This document shows, in pieces, positions 47,361 to 57,170 of a stretch of DNA of 64,000 nt. Numbering within the stretch: the first letter of the stretch is position 1; each line of letters opens with the position of its first letter. Under the pieces are notes generated by a model, which was not told the DNA's origin, did not search any database, and saw nothing but the letters and a program-made list of their open reading frames with translations. The translations under genes and the position numbers were made by a program. Location of the stretch: positions 73,182 to 137,181 of the forward strand of contig NZ_LMIE01000012.1 in assembly GCF_001428625.1 (NCBI RefSeq), read 5' to 3'. This DNA is from Hydrogenophaga sp. Root209 (GTDB taxonomy: Bacteria; Pseudomonadota; Gammaproteobacteria; Burkholderiales; Burkholderiaceae_C).

Positions 47361-48476
47361 ATGGACTTCGATTTCAGCGACGACCAGGAACAGCTGCGCG
47401 ACGCGGTGCGCAAATGGGTCGACAAGGGCTACACCTTCGAACGCCGCAACGGCATCGTGGCCGCAGGAGGTTTTGACCGCGCGGCCTACGGCGAACTCGC
47501 CGAGCTCGGCCTGGCCGGCCTCTACGTGAGCGAAGACGATGGCGGCATGGGCATGGGCCCGATCGAAGGCATGGTGGTCATGGAGGAGCTGGGCCGCGGC
47601 ATCGTGCTCGAACCACTCGCCCAGACCCTGGTCACTTCGGGCGTGCTCGGTGGCTATGCCCCGGCCCAACTGAAGGCCGCCTGGCTGCCCCGCATGGCCT
47701 CCGGCGAAGCGCTGGTGGTGCTCGCGCACCAGGAGCGCAAGGCCCGCTACAAGCTCGATGTGTGCGCCACCACCGCCATCCAGGCCGGCAGTGGCTGGAC
47801 GATCTCCGGCTCCAAGAACCTGGTGCCCGCCACCGACCAGGCCGACGCCTTCGTCGTTCCCGCCATGGCCAGCGGCAAGCTCGCCCTGTTCCTCGTGGAG
47901 CGCAGTGCCTCGGGCGTGGCCACGCGCGGCCACCACACGCAGGACGGCGGCCGCGCTGGCGACCTGACGCTGAAGGACGCGCCGGCCCAGCTCATCACCA
48001 CCGATGGCCTGACCGCGCTCGAACACGGCGTGGACATCGGCATCGCGGCCACCTGCGCCGAAGCCGTGGGCGTGATGGACAAGACCCTGGCCATCACGGT
48101 CGAGTACATGAACACGCGCAAGCAATTCGGCGTGGCCATCGCCACCTTCCAGGCGCTGCGCCACCGCGTGGCCGACATGAAGATGCAGCTGGAGCTCATG
48201 CGCTCCATGAGCTACTACGCCAGCCTCAAGCTCAACGCTCCGGCGCCGGAGCGCCGCGCGGCCATGGCGCGCGCCAAGGTGCAACTGGGCACGTCCATGC
48301 GCTTCGTGGGCCAGCAGGCGGTGCAGCTGCACGGCGGCATCGGCGTGACCGACGAGTACATCGTGAGCCACTACTTCAAGAAGCTCACCCAGATGGAAAT
48401 GAGCTTCGGCGACACCCTGCATCACCTGGGCGAGGTGTCCAGCCGGATGCAGGACACGGCCGGCGTGTTCGCCTGA
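47361..48476 (+). CDS. Acyl-CoA dehydrogenase, small-subunit type (PimD-like)
   Basis: A 371-residue ACAD-family protein: MDFDFSDDQEQLRDAVRKWV at the start, the flavin-binding middle with ISGSKNLVPATDQAD, and the C-terminal QLHGGIGVTDEYIVSHYFKK. It is shorter and more divergent than the gene just upstream, and likely forms a hetero-oligomer with it as in the PimC/PimD type (inference). AAGGAG precedes the ATG; the pair is one operon. Confidence 0.9.
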   Translation: MDFDFSDDQEQLRDAVRKWVDKGYTFERRNGIVAAGGFDRAAYGELAELGLAGLYVSEDDGGMGMGPIEGMVVMEELGRGIVLEPLAQTLVTSGVLGGYAPAQLKAAWLPRMASGEALVVLAHQERKARYKLDVCATTAIQAGSGWTISGSKNLVPATDQADAFVVPAMASGKLALFLVERSASGVATRGHHTQDGGRAGDLTLKDAPAQLITTDGLTALEHGVDIGIAATCAEAVGVMDKTLAITVEYMNTRKQFGVAIATFQALRHRVADMKMQLELMRSMSYYASLKLNAPAPERRAAMARAKVQLGTSMRFVGQQAVQLHGGIGVTDEYIVSHYFKKLTQMEMSFGDTLHHLGEVSSRMQDTAGVFA

Positions 48477-48550
48477 CCCTCTCAGCCCCACCGGCCCGCT
48501 CCCCGCGGGCCGCATTGTTTTCGCCACCCGAGAACGATCTGGAGACACGC

Positions 48551-49927
48551 ATGACCACCCGTCGCCACCTCTTTGCCCTGGCGGCCAGCAGCCTGCTGCT
48601 GGCCGCCTGCGCCACCGCGCCGCAGGGCGCCGGCCAGCCGCCCATCGTGTTCGTGCACGGCAACGGCGACTCGGCCTCCATCTGGCAGAGCACGGTGTGG
48701 CGCTTCGAGTCCAACGGCTGGCCGCGCGAGCGCCTGCACGCCATCGACCTGCCCTACCCGCTCGCGCGCGACGACGACGGGAAAGCCCAGCCAGGGCGCA
48801 CGTCCACCACCGAGCACATGGCCTACCTCAAGACCGAGGTGGACAAGGTGCTGAAGGCCACGGGCGCGAAGCAGGTGGTGCTGGTGGCCAATTCGCGCGG
48901 CGGCAATGCCGTGCGCAACTACATCCAGAACGGAGGCGGTGACAAGACCGTGAGCCATGCTGTGCTCGGTGGCACGCCCAACCACGGCGTGTGGGCGACC
49001 CAAGGCTTTCGCGAAGCCAACGAGTTCTCGGGCACCGGGCCTTTCCTCACAGGCCTGAATGCACCCAAGAACGCTGCTGGCGACGAGGTGGCCGGCCCGG
49101 TGAAATGGTTGACGATCCGATCGGACAACAACGACAAGTTCGCCCAGCCCGACGGTCTGTGGATCGGCGCCCAGGGAACGCCGACCCACGTGACGTTCGA
49201 GGGCCCGGCACTCAAGGGCGCGACCAACGCCGTGCTGCCACGCGTGGACCACCGCGAAACATCGTTTTCGTCCGCCGCCTTCGACACCACCTACCGCTTC
49301 GTCACCGGCCAGGGCCCCAAGACGTCGACCGTGGTCATGCAGGCCCCGGTGATGCTCAACGGCAAGGTCACCGGCCTGGGCCTCGTGCCCACCGACCCGG
49401 CCAGCGGCAGCTACCCGAACAACCTCCCGCTGCCGGGCGCGCAGCTTGCGGTGTACGCCACCGACCCCGCCACTGGTGAGCGCAAGGGCCCCGCCGTGCA
49501 CGGCAAGACCGTGGGCATCGACGGCCTCTGGGGCCCCTTCACCGCGCAGGCTGGCGTGCCCTACGAGTTCGTGATCAGCGCGCCGGGCTACGCCACCACG
49601 CACATCTACCGCAGCCCGTTCCCCAGAAGCAGCGATCTGATCCACCTGCGCGCGGAGCGCATCGCCGCGGCCGACAAAGACGCGAAGTCCACCGTCACCT
49701 TCACGCGCCCACGCGGCTACTTCGATGCGGAGCGCGACAAGATGGCGTTTGACGGCAAGGCGCTGCCGGGTGTGCCGCCCACGGGTGCCGGCGTTTCGAG
49801 CTCGAAAATCAAGCTGATGGAAGACGGTGTGCGGACGATCGCAGCGGAGTTCAACGGCGAGAAGATCGTCGGACGCACATGGCCGACTCCCGAGAACCGG
49901 GCAGTGGTCCTCGAACTGACCTACTGA
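48551..49927 (+). CDS. Exported alpha/beta-hydrolase (lipase/esterase-like) lipoprotein
   Basis: A 458-residue secreted hydrolase. The signal has twin Arg (MTTRRHLFALAASSLLL) and ends in a lipobox LAAC with Cys20, so it is probably a lipoprotein. The fold shows the oxyanion HGNGDSASIW (36-45) and the nucleophile Ser115 in VANSRGGNA, with GGTPNHGVW after it; the motif is N-S-R-G rather than the usual G-x-S-x-G. The C-terminal half is beta-rich (LNGKVTGLGLVPTDPASGSYP and on). Substrate unknown; lipid or polyester is possible. Alone, after the ACAD operon. Confidence 0.82.
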   Translation: MTTRRHLFALAASSLLLAACATAPQGAGQPPIVFVHGNGDSASIWQSTVWRFESNGWPRERLHAIDLPYPLARDDDGKAQPGRTSTTEHMAYLKTEVDKVLKATGAKQVVLVANSRGGNAVRNYIQNGGGDKTVSHAVLGGTPNHGVWATQGFREANEFSGTGPFLTGLNAPKNAAGDEVAGPVKWLTIRSDNNDKFAQPDGLWIGAQGTPTHVTFEGPALKGATNAVLPRVDHRETSFSSAAFDTTYRFVTGQGPKTSTVVMQAPVMLNGKVTGLGLVPTDPASGSYPNNLPLPGAQLAVYATDPATGERKGPAVHGKTVGIDGLWGPFTAQAGVPYEFVISAPGYATTHIYRSPFPRSSDLIHLRAERIAAADKDAKSTVTFTRPRGYFDAERDKMAFDGKALPGVPPTGAGVSSSKIKLMEDGVRTIAAEFNGEKIVGRTWPTPENRAVVLELTY

Positions 49928-49936
49928 TTCAAGGCG

Positions 49937-50494
49937 TCAGGCGTGAAGCCTGGAGCTCTTCGGCAGGTGCGACATCAAAAACTCCATCTGGTCCGCCAGG
50001 ATGCGGCGGTTGCGCAGGATGAAGTCTTCCCACAGGCTGGGCACGTAGGGCGCGTAAAGCAGCCCCATGTGCGCCTGTTCGGGCGTGCGGTTGCCCTTGC
50101 GGTGGTTGCACGACCGGCAGGCCGTCACCACGTTCATCCACAGATCACGCCCGTTCTGGCCCAGCGGCACGATGTGCTCGCGGGTCAGTTCTTCCTCGAC
50201 GAAATGTTCACCACAGTAGGCGCACACATTGCGATCACGCGCAAACAGCTTGCTGTTGGTCAGCGTGGGCCGCAGGTCGAACGGGTTGATGCGCGGCACG
50301 CCCTGGGTGCCGATGATCGAGTTCACGTTGACGATGGACTGGCGTCCGGTGATCGCGTTGTGTCCGCCATGAAACACCGCGATCTCGGCCCCCATCTCCC
50401 AGCGCACTTCATCCGCCGCGTAGTGCAGCACGGCTTCTTCCAGGCTGATCCACGACTGTGGCAGCCCCTGGGCTGAGAGCTTCAAGACCTTCAA
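49937..50494 (-). CDS. HNH endonuclease family protein
   Basis: A 185-residue protein. The C-terminal half is an HNH/McrA-type nuclease: zinc cysteines in CAYCGEHF and CRSCNHRKG, and the HNH core LTREHIVPLGQNGRDLWMN. The N-terminal 90 residues (KVLKLSAQGLPQSWISLEEA, then DEVRWEMG) are a conserved extension. TTG 50494 is chosen as start because AAAGGAG lies six bases upstream and the product then starts at the conserved sequence. Such lone HNH genes are common core genes in this group; target unknown. Divergent from ribF. Confidence 0.82.
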   Translation of the reverse strand: MKVLKLSAQGLPQSWISLEEAVLHYAADEVRWEMGAEIAVFHGGHNAITGRQSIVNVNSIIGTQGVPRINPFDLRPTLTNSKLFARDRNVCAYCGEHFVEEELTREHIVPLGQNGRDLWMNVVTACRSCNHRKGNRTPEQAHMGLLYAPYVPSLWEDFILRNRRILADQMEFLMSHLPKSSRLHA

Positions 50495-50683
50495 GACGGA
50501 CTCCTTTGTGCAACGGCAGCAGCGGAAAACAGGCCCCGGGGGGCCCGACATCGCCCGCAGGCGTGGCCTGCGAGCGTGTATCGTCGTGTGTCAATATAGC
50601 GCGCTTTGATGACGCAGCCGTCGCGCAGCCACATTCCCCACTGCAGCCAGGCTGACCGCGGCCCCACACCCCTCCGACCCGGC

Positions 50684-51763
50684 ATGAAAATCTTTCGTGG
50701 CTTGCGCAGCCGCCGCACCAACGCCCTCGATGCAGTCCCCAGCGGCTGCGCGCTCACCATCGGCAATTTTGACGGCGTGCACCGCGGCCACCAGGCCATG
50801 CTGGCGCTTCTCAACAACGAAGCAAAGCACCGCGGCGTGCCCAGCTGCGTGATGACCTTCGAGCCGCACCCGCGCGACTACTTCGCCGCGCTACACCACC
50901 AGCCAGAGCTCGCCCCCGCCCGCATCGCCACGCTGCGCGACAAGCTGCAGGAGCTCGAACGCTGCGGTGTCGACCAGTGTGTGGTGCTGCCGTTCAATAC
51001 CAGGCTCGCCGCGCTGACACCACAGGCCTTCATCGAAGACATCCTGGTCGGCTCGCTGGGCGTGAAATACGTATTGGTGGGTGACGACTTCCGCTTCGGC
51101 GCCAAACGCGCCGGCGACTACGCCATGCTGGATGCCACCGGCAACCGGCTGGGCTTTGATGTGGCACGCATGCAAAGCTACGAGGTGCACGGCCTGCGCG
51201 TGTCCAGTTCGGCCGTGCGTCAGGCTCTGGCAGAAGGCCGCATGGACGACGTCGCGGCGCTGCTCGGCCGGCCCTACAGCGTCAGCGGCCATGTGGTGCA
51301 CGGGCGCAAGCTGGGCCGCCAGCTGGCCGAGAGCAGCCCTGGGCGGGGCGACGGTTTTCGCACACTCAACCTGCGGTTTTCCCACTGGAAGCCCGCTGCC
51401 AGCGGCATCTTCGCGGTGCTGGTGCACGGTCTCGGCCCCCATGTCGATTCACCCCCCCTGTCCGGTGTGGCCAACCTCGGCGTGCGTCCTTCGCTCGACC
51501 CCGATGACGTGAACGGTGGGCGGGTGCTGCTCGAAACCCATTGCCTCGACTGGCCCGGGGCTCTGACAGAGAGCCTGCCCGATGGGGAGGCCTACGGTAA
51601 AATCGTCCGCGTGGAACTGCTGCACAAACTGCATGACGAGTTGAAATACGACAGTCTGGACGCCCTGACCCAGGGCATCGCACGCGACTGCGCCGACGCA
51701 CGCGCCTTCTTCGCCTCGCTGCATACCCAAACCCACCGCCAGACCACGCGCGACCGAATTTAG
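50684..51763 (+). CDS. ribF: Bifunctional riboflavin kinase/FAD synthetase
   Basis: A 359-residue enzyme that makes FMN from riboflavin and then FAD. N-terminal adenylyltransferase: TIGNFDGVHRGHQAML (about 26-41), FEPHPRDYF, and the SSSAVRQALAEG motif. C-terminal kinase: RPYSVSGHVVHGRKLGR, GVANLGVRPSLD and ETHCLDW. ATG 50684 starts the conserved N terminus; the frame is open upstream but into the divergent promoter. It begins the conserved run ribF-ileS-lspA. Confidence 0.95.
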   Translation: MKIFRGLRSRRTNALDAVPSGCALTIGNFDGVHRGHQAMLALLNNEAKHRGVPSCVMTFEPHPRDYFAALHHQPELAPARIATLRDKLQELERCGVDQCVVLPFNTRLAALTPQAFIEDILVGSLGVKYVLVGDDFRFGAKRAGDYAMLDATGNRLGFDVARMQSYEVHGLRVSSSAVRQALAEGRMDDVAALLGRPYSVSGHVVHGRKLGRQLAESSPGRGDGFRTLNLRFSHWKPAASGIFAVLVHGLGPHVDSPPLSGVANLGVRPSLDPDDVNGGRVLLETHCLDWPGALTESLPDGEAYGKIVRVELLHKLHDELKYDSLDALTQGIARDCADARAFFASLHTQTHRQTTRDRI

Positions 51764-51788
51764 ACCTCGCGTCTATCCGGTCGCTGCC

Positions 51789-51862
51789 CTTCGACAGGCT
51801 CAGGGCGAACGGTGTCTCCTTCCGTCTTTTCTCACTCCCCGTTCGGGCTGAGCTTGTCGAAG
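51789..51862. repeat. Palindromic repeat between ribF and ileS
   Basis: A 24-base arm starting CTTCGACAGGCTCAGGGCGA (51789-51812) and its near-perfect inverse ending GGGCTGAGCTTGTCGAAG (51839-51862) flank 26 bases. This CTTCGACA-GGCTCAG palindrome occurs widely between genes in many bacteria. It may attenuate transcription between ribF and ileS. Confidence 0.7.
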
Positions 51863-51881
51863 CCACCACGGAATCCCCGCC

Positions 51882-54749
51882 ATGTCTGAATCCACCGCCG
51901 CTGCTGCCGACTACCGCAGCACCCTGAACCTGCCCGACACCCCGTTCCCCATGCGCGGCGACTTGCCCAAGCGCGAGCCGGGCTGGGTCGACAGCTGGAA
52001 AGAAGGCGGCCTGTACAAACGCCTGCGCGACGCACGCGCCGGTGCGCCGCTGTTCGTGCTGCACGACGGCCCGCCCTACGCCAACGGCAAGCTGCACATC
52101 GGCCACGCGCTCAACAAGGTGCTCAAGGACATGATCGTCAAGAGCCGCCAGCTCTCGGGTTTTGACGCGCAGTACATCCCCGGCTGGGACTGCCACGGCC
52201 TGCCGATCGAAAACGCGATCGAAAAACTGCACGGCCGCAACCTCAGTCGCGACGACATGCAGGCCAAGAGCCGCGCCTTCGCCACCGAGCAGATCGGCCA
52301 GCAGCGCGAGGACTTCCGCCGCCTGGGCGTGCTAGGCGACTGGGAGCGCCCTTACCGCACCATGGACCCGGCCAACGAGGCCGGCGAGATCCGCGCCTTC
52401 AAGCGCGTGATCGAGCGCGGCTTTGTCTACCGTGGCCTGAAGCCGGTGTACTGGTGCTTCGACTGCGGCTCCTCGCTGGCCGAGTTCGAGATCGAATACG
52501 CCGACAAGAAGAGTGACACGCTGGACGTGGCCTTCGAGACCGACGACGGCGCAAAGCTCGCGACCGCCTTTGGCCTGGGTGTGTTGCCCGCGGAGAAGAC
52601 CGCCTTCGCCGTGATCTGGACCACCACCGCCTGGACCATCCCCGCCAACCAGGCGCTCAACGCCCACCCGGATTTCACCTACGCCCTGGTCGACACGCCC
52701 CTGGGCTGCCTGGTGCTGGCCGAGACCCTGGTCGACAAATGCCTGGAGCGCTTCGGCCTCACCGGCACCGTGGTCGCCACCGCACCGGGCAAGGCTTTGG
52801 GTGGCCTGAACTTCCGCCACCCGCTGTTCGACGTTGATGCCGGCTATCGCCGCCTATCGCCCATGTACCTGGCCGAGTACGTGAGTGACGCCGACGGCAC
52901 CGGCATCGTGCACTCCTCACCCGCCTACGGCGTGGACGACTTCAACTCCTGCGTGGCGCACGGCATGTCGGTCGACGACATCCTCAACCCGGTGCAAGGC
53001 AACGGCGCGTATGCGGCCGAGCTTGCGCTCTTTGGCGGCCTGCACATCTGGAAGGCCGTGCCGGTGATCCTGGAAGCGCTCAAGGCCGCCGGGCGCCTCA
53101 TGGCCACGCAAAGCATCACCCACAGCTACCCGCACTGCTGGCGCCACAAGACACCGGTGATCTACCGCGCCGCGGCACAGTGGTTCGTGCGCATGGACGA
53201 AGGCGAGGGCGTGTTCACGAAAGACAAGGCTCCCAAGACGCTGCGTCAGCTCGCGCTCGATGCCATCGACGCCACGCGCTTCTACCCCGAGAACGGCCGC
53301 ACCCGGCTGCGCGACATGATCGCCAACCGGCCCGACTGGTGCATCAGCCGCCAGCGCAGCTGGGGCGTGCCGGTGCCGTTTTTCCTGCACAAGGACAGCG
53401 GTGAACTGCACCCGCGCACCATGGAGATCCTCGACCAGGCGGCCAACATCGTGGAGAAAGGTGGCATCGAGGCCTGGAGCCGCGTGACGACCGAGGAGAT
53501 CCTCGGCGCCACCGACGCACCGCACTACACCAAGAGCACCGACATCCTGGAGGTGTGGTTCGATTCCGGCTCCACCTTCTGGCACGTGCTGCGCGGCAGC
53601 CACGCAAACGCCTACCCCAACGGCGCGTTTCACACAGAAGGCCCCGAGGCCGACCTCTACCTCGAAGGCCACGACCAGCACCGTGGCTGGTTCCACAGCT
53701 CGCTGCTGCTGGGCTGCGCGCTCTACGACCGCGCGCCCTATAAAGGCCTGCTCACCCACGGCTTCGCCACCGACGGCCAGGGCCGCAAGATGAGCAAGAG
53801 CCTGGGAAACACGGTGGAGCCGCAGAGCGTGACCAGCAAACTGGGCGCCGAGATCGTGCGCCTGTGGGTGGCCAGCACAGACTACTCGGGCGACCTCAAC
53901 ATCGACGACAAGATCCTCGCCCGCGTGGTCGACGCCTACCGTCGCATCCGCAACACGCTGCGCTTCCTGCTCGCCAACGTGAGCGACTTCGACCCCGTCA
54001 CCGACGCCGTGCCGCCGGACCAATTGCTGGAGATCGACCGCTACGCCCTGGCGCGCGCGGCGCAGTTCCAGGCCGAGGTGCTCGCGCACTACGCGGTGTA
54101 CGAGTTCCACCCGGTGGTGGCCAAGCTGCAGGTGTACTGTTCGGAAGACTTGGGCGCGTTCTACCTCGACGTGCTCAAGGACAGGCTCTACACGACGGCA
54201 CCGGGCAGCCTGGCCCGGCGCAGTGCGCAGACCGCGCTGCACCAGATCACCCACGCCATGCTGCGATGGATGGCGCCGTTCCTCAGCTTCACGGCCGAGG
54301 AAGCCTGGCCGGTGCTGGCCGGTGCGCAGAACCAGGGCTCGATCTTCTTCGAGACTTTTGCAAAGCTGCCCGATGCCGATGAAGCACTGCTGGCGAAGTG
54401 GTCGCGCATCCGCGCGGTGCGCGAGACGGTGAACAAGGAGATTGAAACGGTGCGCACCGCTGGCGGCGTGGGCTCGTCCCTGCAGGCCACGGTCAGGCTC
54501 ACCGTGCCGGCCGACGACCACGCCCTGCTGACCTCGCTCGGTGACGACCTCAAGTTCGTGTTGATCGTCTCGCAGGTCGAATTGCTGGAAGGCGATGCCC
54601 GGGTCGAGGTGAATCCGGCCACCGCCGCCAAGTGCGAGCGCTGCTGGCACTACCGCGACGACGTGGGGGTGGACATCGCGCACCCCACGCTGTGCGGCCG
54701 CTGCATCAGCAACCTGTTCGGCGCGGGTGAAGCGCGTTCGGTGGCCTGA
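51882..54749 (+). CDS. ileS: Isoleucyl-tRNA synthetase
   Basis: A 955-residue class I synthetase. HIGH motif HIGH at residues 72-75 in [11 protein letters not shown]1 editing domain in the middle ([16 protein letters not shown]), KMSKS at about 636-640 in [10 protein letters not shown], and a C-terminal zinc finger with [10 protein letters not shown] and CGRCISNL. Full length. It charges tRNA-Ile and edits valine. It is followed by lspA after 87 bases, the usual order. Confidence 0.97.
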   Translation: MSESTAAAADYRSTLNLPDTPFPMRGDLPKREPGWVDSWKEGGLYKRLRDARAGAPLFVLHDGPPYANGKLHIGHALNKVLKDMIVKSRQLSGFDAQYIPGWDCHGLPIENAIEKLHGRNLSRDDMQAKSRAFATEQIGQQREDFRRLGVLGDWERPYRTMDPANEAGEIRAFKRVIERGFVYRGLKPVYWCFDCGSSLAEFEIEYADKKSDTLDVAFETDDGAKLATAFGLGVLPAEKTAFAVIWTTTAWTIPANQALNAHPDFTYALVDTPLGCLVLAETLVDKCLERFGLTGTVVATAPGKALGGLNFRHPLFDVDAGYRRLSPMYLAEYVSDADGTGIVHSSPAYGVDDFNSCVAHGMSVDDILNPVQGNGAYAAELALFGGLHIWKAVPVILEALKAAGRLMATQSITHSYPHCWRHKTPVIYRAAAQWFVRMDEGEGVFTKDKAPKTLRQLALDAIDATRFYPENGRTRLRDMIANRPDWCISRQRSWGVPVPFFLHKDSGELHPRTMEILDQAANIVEKGGIEAWSRVTTEEILGATDAPHYTKSTDILEVWFDSGSTFWHVLRGSHANAYPNGAFHTEGPEADLYLEGHDQHRGWFHSSLLLGCALYDRAPYKGLLTHGFATDGQGRKMSKSLGNTVEPQSVTSKLGAEIVRLWVASTDYSGDLNIDDKILARVVDAYRRIRNTLRFLLANVSDFDPVTDAVPPDQLLEIDRYALARAAQFQAEVLAHYAVYEFHPVVAKLQVYCSEDLGAFYLDVLKDRLYTTAPGSLARRSAQTALHQITHAMLRWMAPFLSFTAEEAWPVLAGAQNQGSIFFETFAKLPDADEALLAKWSRIRAVRETVNKEIETVRTAGGVGSSLQATVRLTVPADDHALLTSLGDDLKFVLIVSQVELLEGDARVEVNPATAAKCERCWHYRDDVGVDIAHPTLCGRCISNLFGAGEARSVA

Positions 54750-54752
54750 GAT

Positions 54753-54828
54753 GAACCCCCACGCTCATCACTTCGTGTATTCGCTGCCCCCCATGGGGGC
54801 GCATGCCTCCCTTGGGACGGCCCGGCGG
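54753..54828. repeat. Family II repeat, inverted copy
   Basis: Read on the minus strand it matches the 84-base unit at 27553-27713: CCGCCGGGCCG-CCCAAGG, a CCCCCAT-GGGGGG hairpin, GCAGCGAA and GCGTGGGGG. It fills the gap between ileS and lspA. Confidence 0.6.
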
Positions 54829-54836
54829 GAGGCATC

Positions 54837-55346
54837 ATGACCCGCACCAACACTGGCGGCATCTGGCCCTGGCTGGGTCTGGCCGCCTTGCTCGTGGTGG
54901 CCGATCAGGCCATCAAGGTGCTGATCCTGGCCAACTACGAGTTGGGCGAGAGCACCACCATCACCAGCTTCTTCAACGTCGTGCGCGTGCACAACACGGG
55001 TGCCGCCTTCTCGTTCCTGGCCGATGCGGGTGGATGGCAACGCTGGTTCTTCACCGCGGTGGGGGCGGCCGCGGCCGTCTTCATCGTGTGGATGCTGCGT
55101 TCGAACCCGGGCCAGAAGCTGTTTGCGTTCGCGCTGGCCTGCATCCTGGGCGGCGCCATCGGCAACGTGGTCGACCGCCTGCTGCACGGCTACGTGGTGG
55201 ACTGGCTGGACTTCCACTGGGACTTTCTCGGAGGCCTGTTCCCGGGCGGCCACTTCCCGGCATTCAACATCGCCGACATGGCCATCACGGTCGGAGCCAT
55301 GGCGTTGATCCTCGACGAAGTCCTTCGCGTGCGGCGCAACCGTTGA
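54837..55346 (+). CDS. lspA: Lipoprotein signal peptidase (signal peptidase II)
   Basis: A 169-residue membrane aspartyl protease that cuts prolipoprotein signal peptides. Four helices; catalytic Asp113 in [10 protein letters not shown] and Asp147 in FNIADMAI, plus [10 protein letters not shown] at 51-60. GGGAGG is eight bases upstream of the ATG. Last gene of ribF-ileS-lspA; it serves the several lipoproteins encoded in this window. Confidence 0.96.
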   Translation: MTRTNTGGIWPWLGLAALLVVADQAIKVLILANYELGESTTITSFFNVVRVHNTGAAFSFLADAGGWQRWFFTAVGAAAAVFIVWMLRSNPGQKLFAFALACILGGAIGNVVDRLLHGYVVDWLDFHWDFLGGLFPGGHFPAFNIADMAITVGAMALILDEVLRVRRNR

Positions 55347-55400
55347 ACCGGCCTCGTTCACCAGGCAGCCACGCCGCCCAAAGGCGGCAGCGCCCGGGCG

Positions 55401-55406
55401 TATAGT
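55401..55406 (+). promoter_or_regulatory. -10-like TATAGT just upstream of the Na/Pi cotransporter gene
   Basis: TATAGT ends 10 bases before the ATG, and there is no Shine-Dalgarno sequence between them. Transcription from it would give a leader of only a few bases. No clear -35 box is seen. Confidence 0.35.
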
Positions 55407-55416
55407 TTCTGCGTCA

Positions 55417-57078
55417 ATGAAACATCTGTTGGATCTTCTGGCGGCCATCGCCCTCCTCGTCTGGGGCACGCACCTGGTGCGCAACGGCGTGCTGCGTGTT
55501 TTCGGCAGCAACCTGCGCCAGATCCTGGCCGCGAGCATGGGCAACCGCTTCACGGCGGCGCTCTCGGGTCTGGGCGTCACGGCGCTGGTGCAGTCCAGCA
55601 CCGCCACCGCGCTCATCACGGCGTCGTTCGTCGGTCGCGGCCTGATTGCCCTGCCGGCCGCCCTGGCCGTGATGCTGGGCGCCGACATCGGCTCCAGCCT
55701 GATGGCCGTGGTGTTTTCCTTCGACCTGTCGTGGCTCTCGCCGCTGTTCATTTTCCTGGGCGTCACGCTGTTCATCTCGCGCCAGGGCACGTCCGTGGGT
55801 GACTGCGGGCGCGTGCTCATCGGCCTGGGCCTGATGCTGCTGGCCTTGCGGCTCATCTCCGGCGCCACCAGCGTGCTGACGCAGAACCCGGCGGTGCAAC
55901 TGATGCTGGAGTCGCTCACCAGCGACCTGCTGCTCGAAATCCTGGTGGGTGCCGCGCTCGCGGTGGTGGCCTATTCCAGCCTGGCCGTGGTGCTGCTGGC
56001 CTCCACGCTCGCGTTGCAGGTGGTGGGGCTCGATGTGGCGCTGGGCATCGTGCTGGGGGCCAACCTGGGCAGCGGTCTGCTGGCCGTCATCACCACCGCC
56101 AAGTCCGGCATCAGCACCCGCCAGGTGCCGCTGGGCAACCTGCTCTTCAAGGTGTTCGGCGTGGCCATCGCCATCTGGCTCATTCCCACCTGGCTGCGCT
56201 TCATGCAGCCCATGGTGCAGGATCCGGCCACGCTGACCGTGCTGTTCCACCTGAGCTTCAACCTGATGGTGGGCGCGGTGTTCATCGGCCTCACCCGGCC
56301 GGTGGCCAGGCTGGTGGAGCGCCTGCTGCCGTTGAAGGCGGACAAGAGCCCGCTGGACCGGCCCAACCACCTCGACCCTTCAGCGCTGGCCACGCCCTCG
56401 CTCGCCATTTCCTGCGCCGCGCGCGAGGCCATGCACCTGGCCGACATCGTGGAGACCATGCTGCGCGGCGTGGTCACCGTGATCAAGACCAACGACCTCA
56501 AGCTGGCACAGGACCTGCGCAAGCTCGATGATTCGGTCGACAGCCTGTACACGGCGATCAAGTACTACCTCACCAAGATCTCGCGCCAGCAACTCAGCGA
56601 GGCCGAGAGCCGGCGCTGGACCGACATCATCAGCTTCACCATCAACATGGAGCAAATCGGCGACACGGTCGAGCGCGTGCTGCTCGACATCGAGGACAAG
56701 AAGATCCGCAAGGGCCGCAACTTCTCCGAAGCCGGCATGGCCGAGATCAGCGAGCTGCACGCCCGACTGCTGGACAACCTGCGCCTGGGCATGAGCGTGT
56801 TCCTCAACGGCAACGTGCGCGACGCCCAGCGGCTGCTGGAAGAGAAGGTGCGCTTTCGCGACATGGAGCGCGAGTACGCCGCGACCCACCTCGATCGCCT
56901 TTCGGGCCTGAGCCAGCAGAGCATGGACACCAGCGCGTTGCATCTGGACCTGATCAGTGATCTCAAGCGCATCAACTCGCACATCTGCTCGATCGCCTAC
57001 CCCATCCTCGACAGTGCGGGCGTGCTCGCTCCCAGCCGGCTTCGCGAGCCACCCTCGGCAGACGTCAGCCGCCTCTGA
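55417..57078 (+). CDS. Na/Pi cotransporter family protein with PhoU-like domain
   Basis: A 553-residue protein. The N-terminal 300 residues have two inverted NptA/PF02690 repeats, the first with VQSSTATALI at 58-67 and the second with GANLGSGLLAVITT. The C-terminal 230 residues are helical and resemble PhoU (LAQDLRKLDDSVDSLYTAIK and on). It is thought to carry phosphate with sodium; the PhoU part may regulate it. Similar genes stand alone in many proteobacteria. Confidence 0.9.
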   Translation: MKHLLDLLAAIALLVWGTHLVRNGVLRVFGSNLRQILAASMGNRFTAALSGLGVTALVQSSTATALITASFVGRGLIALPAALAVMLGADIGSSLMAVVFSFDLSWLSPLFIFLGVTLFISRQGTSVGDCGRVLIGLGLMLLALRLISGATSVLTQNPAVQLMLESLTSDLLLEILVGAALAVVAYSSLAVVLLASTLALQVVGLDVALGIVLGANLGSGLLAVITTAKSGISTRQVPLGNLLFKVFGVAIAIWLIPTWLRFMQPMVQDPATLTVLFHLSFNLMVGAVFIGLTRPVARLVERLLPLKADKSPLDRPNHLDPSALATPSLAISCAAREAMHLADIVETMLRGVVTVIKTNDLKLAQDLRKLDDSVDSLYTAIKYYLTKISRQQLSEAESRRWTDIISFTINMEQIGDTVERVLLDIEDKKIRKGRNFSEAGMAEISELHARLLDNLRLGMSVFLNGNVRDAQRLLEEKVRFRDMEREYAATHLDRLSGLSQQSMDTSALHLDLISDLKRINSHICSIAYPILDSAGVLAPSRLREPPSADVSRL

Positions 57079-57170
57079 CGGTGTCCGGGCCTTGTGCTGC
57101 GCGGCTGCGAAATCGCAGGTGCTGTGCTACGCTGGCCCTCCCTTCCGCGACCCGCCCAGGAGACAACAAC

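Noticed and set aside
50570-50620. TTGACA-like box on the minus strand upstream of the HNH gene
   Set aside because: No -10 box at 16-18 bases, so I do not call a promoter.
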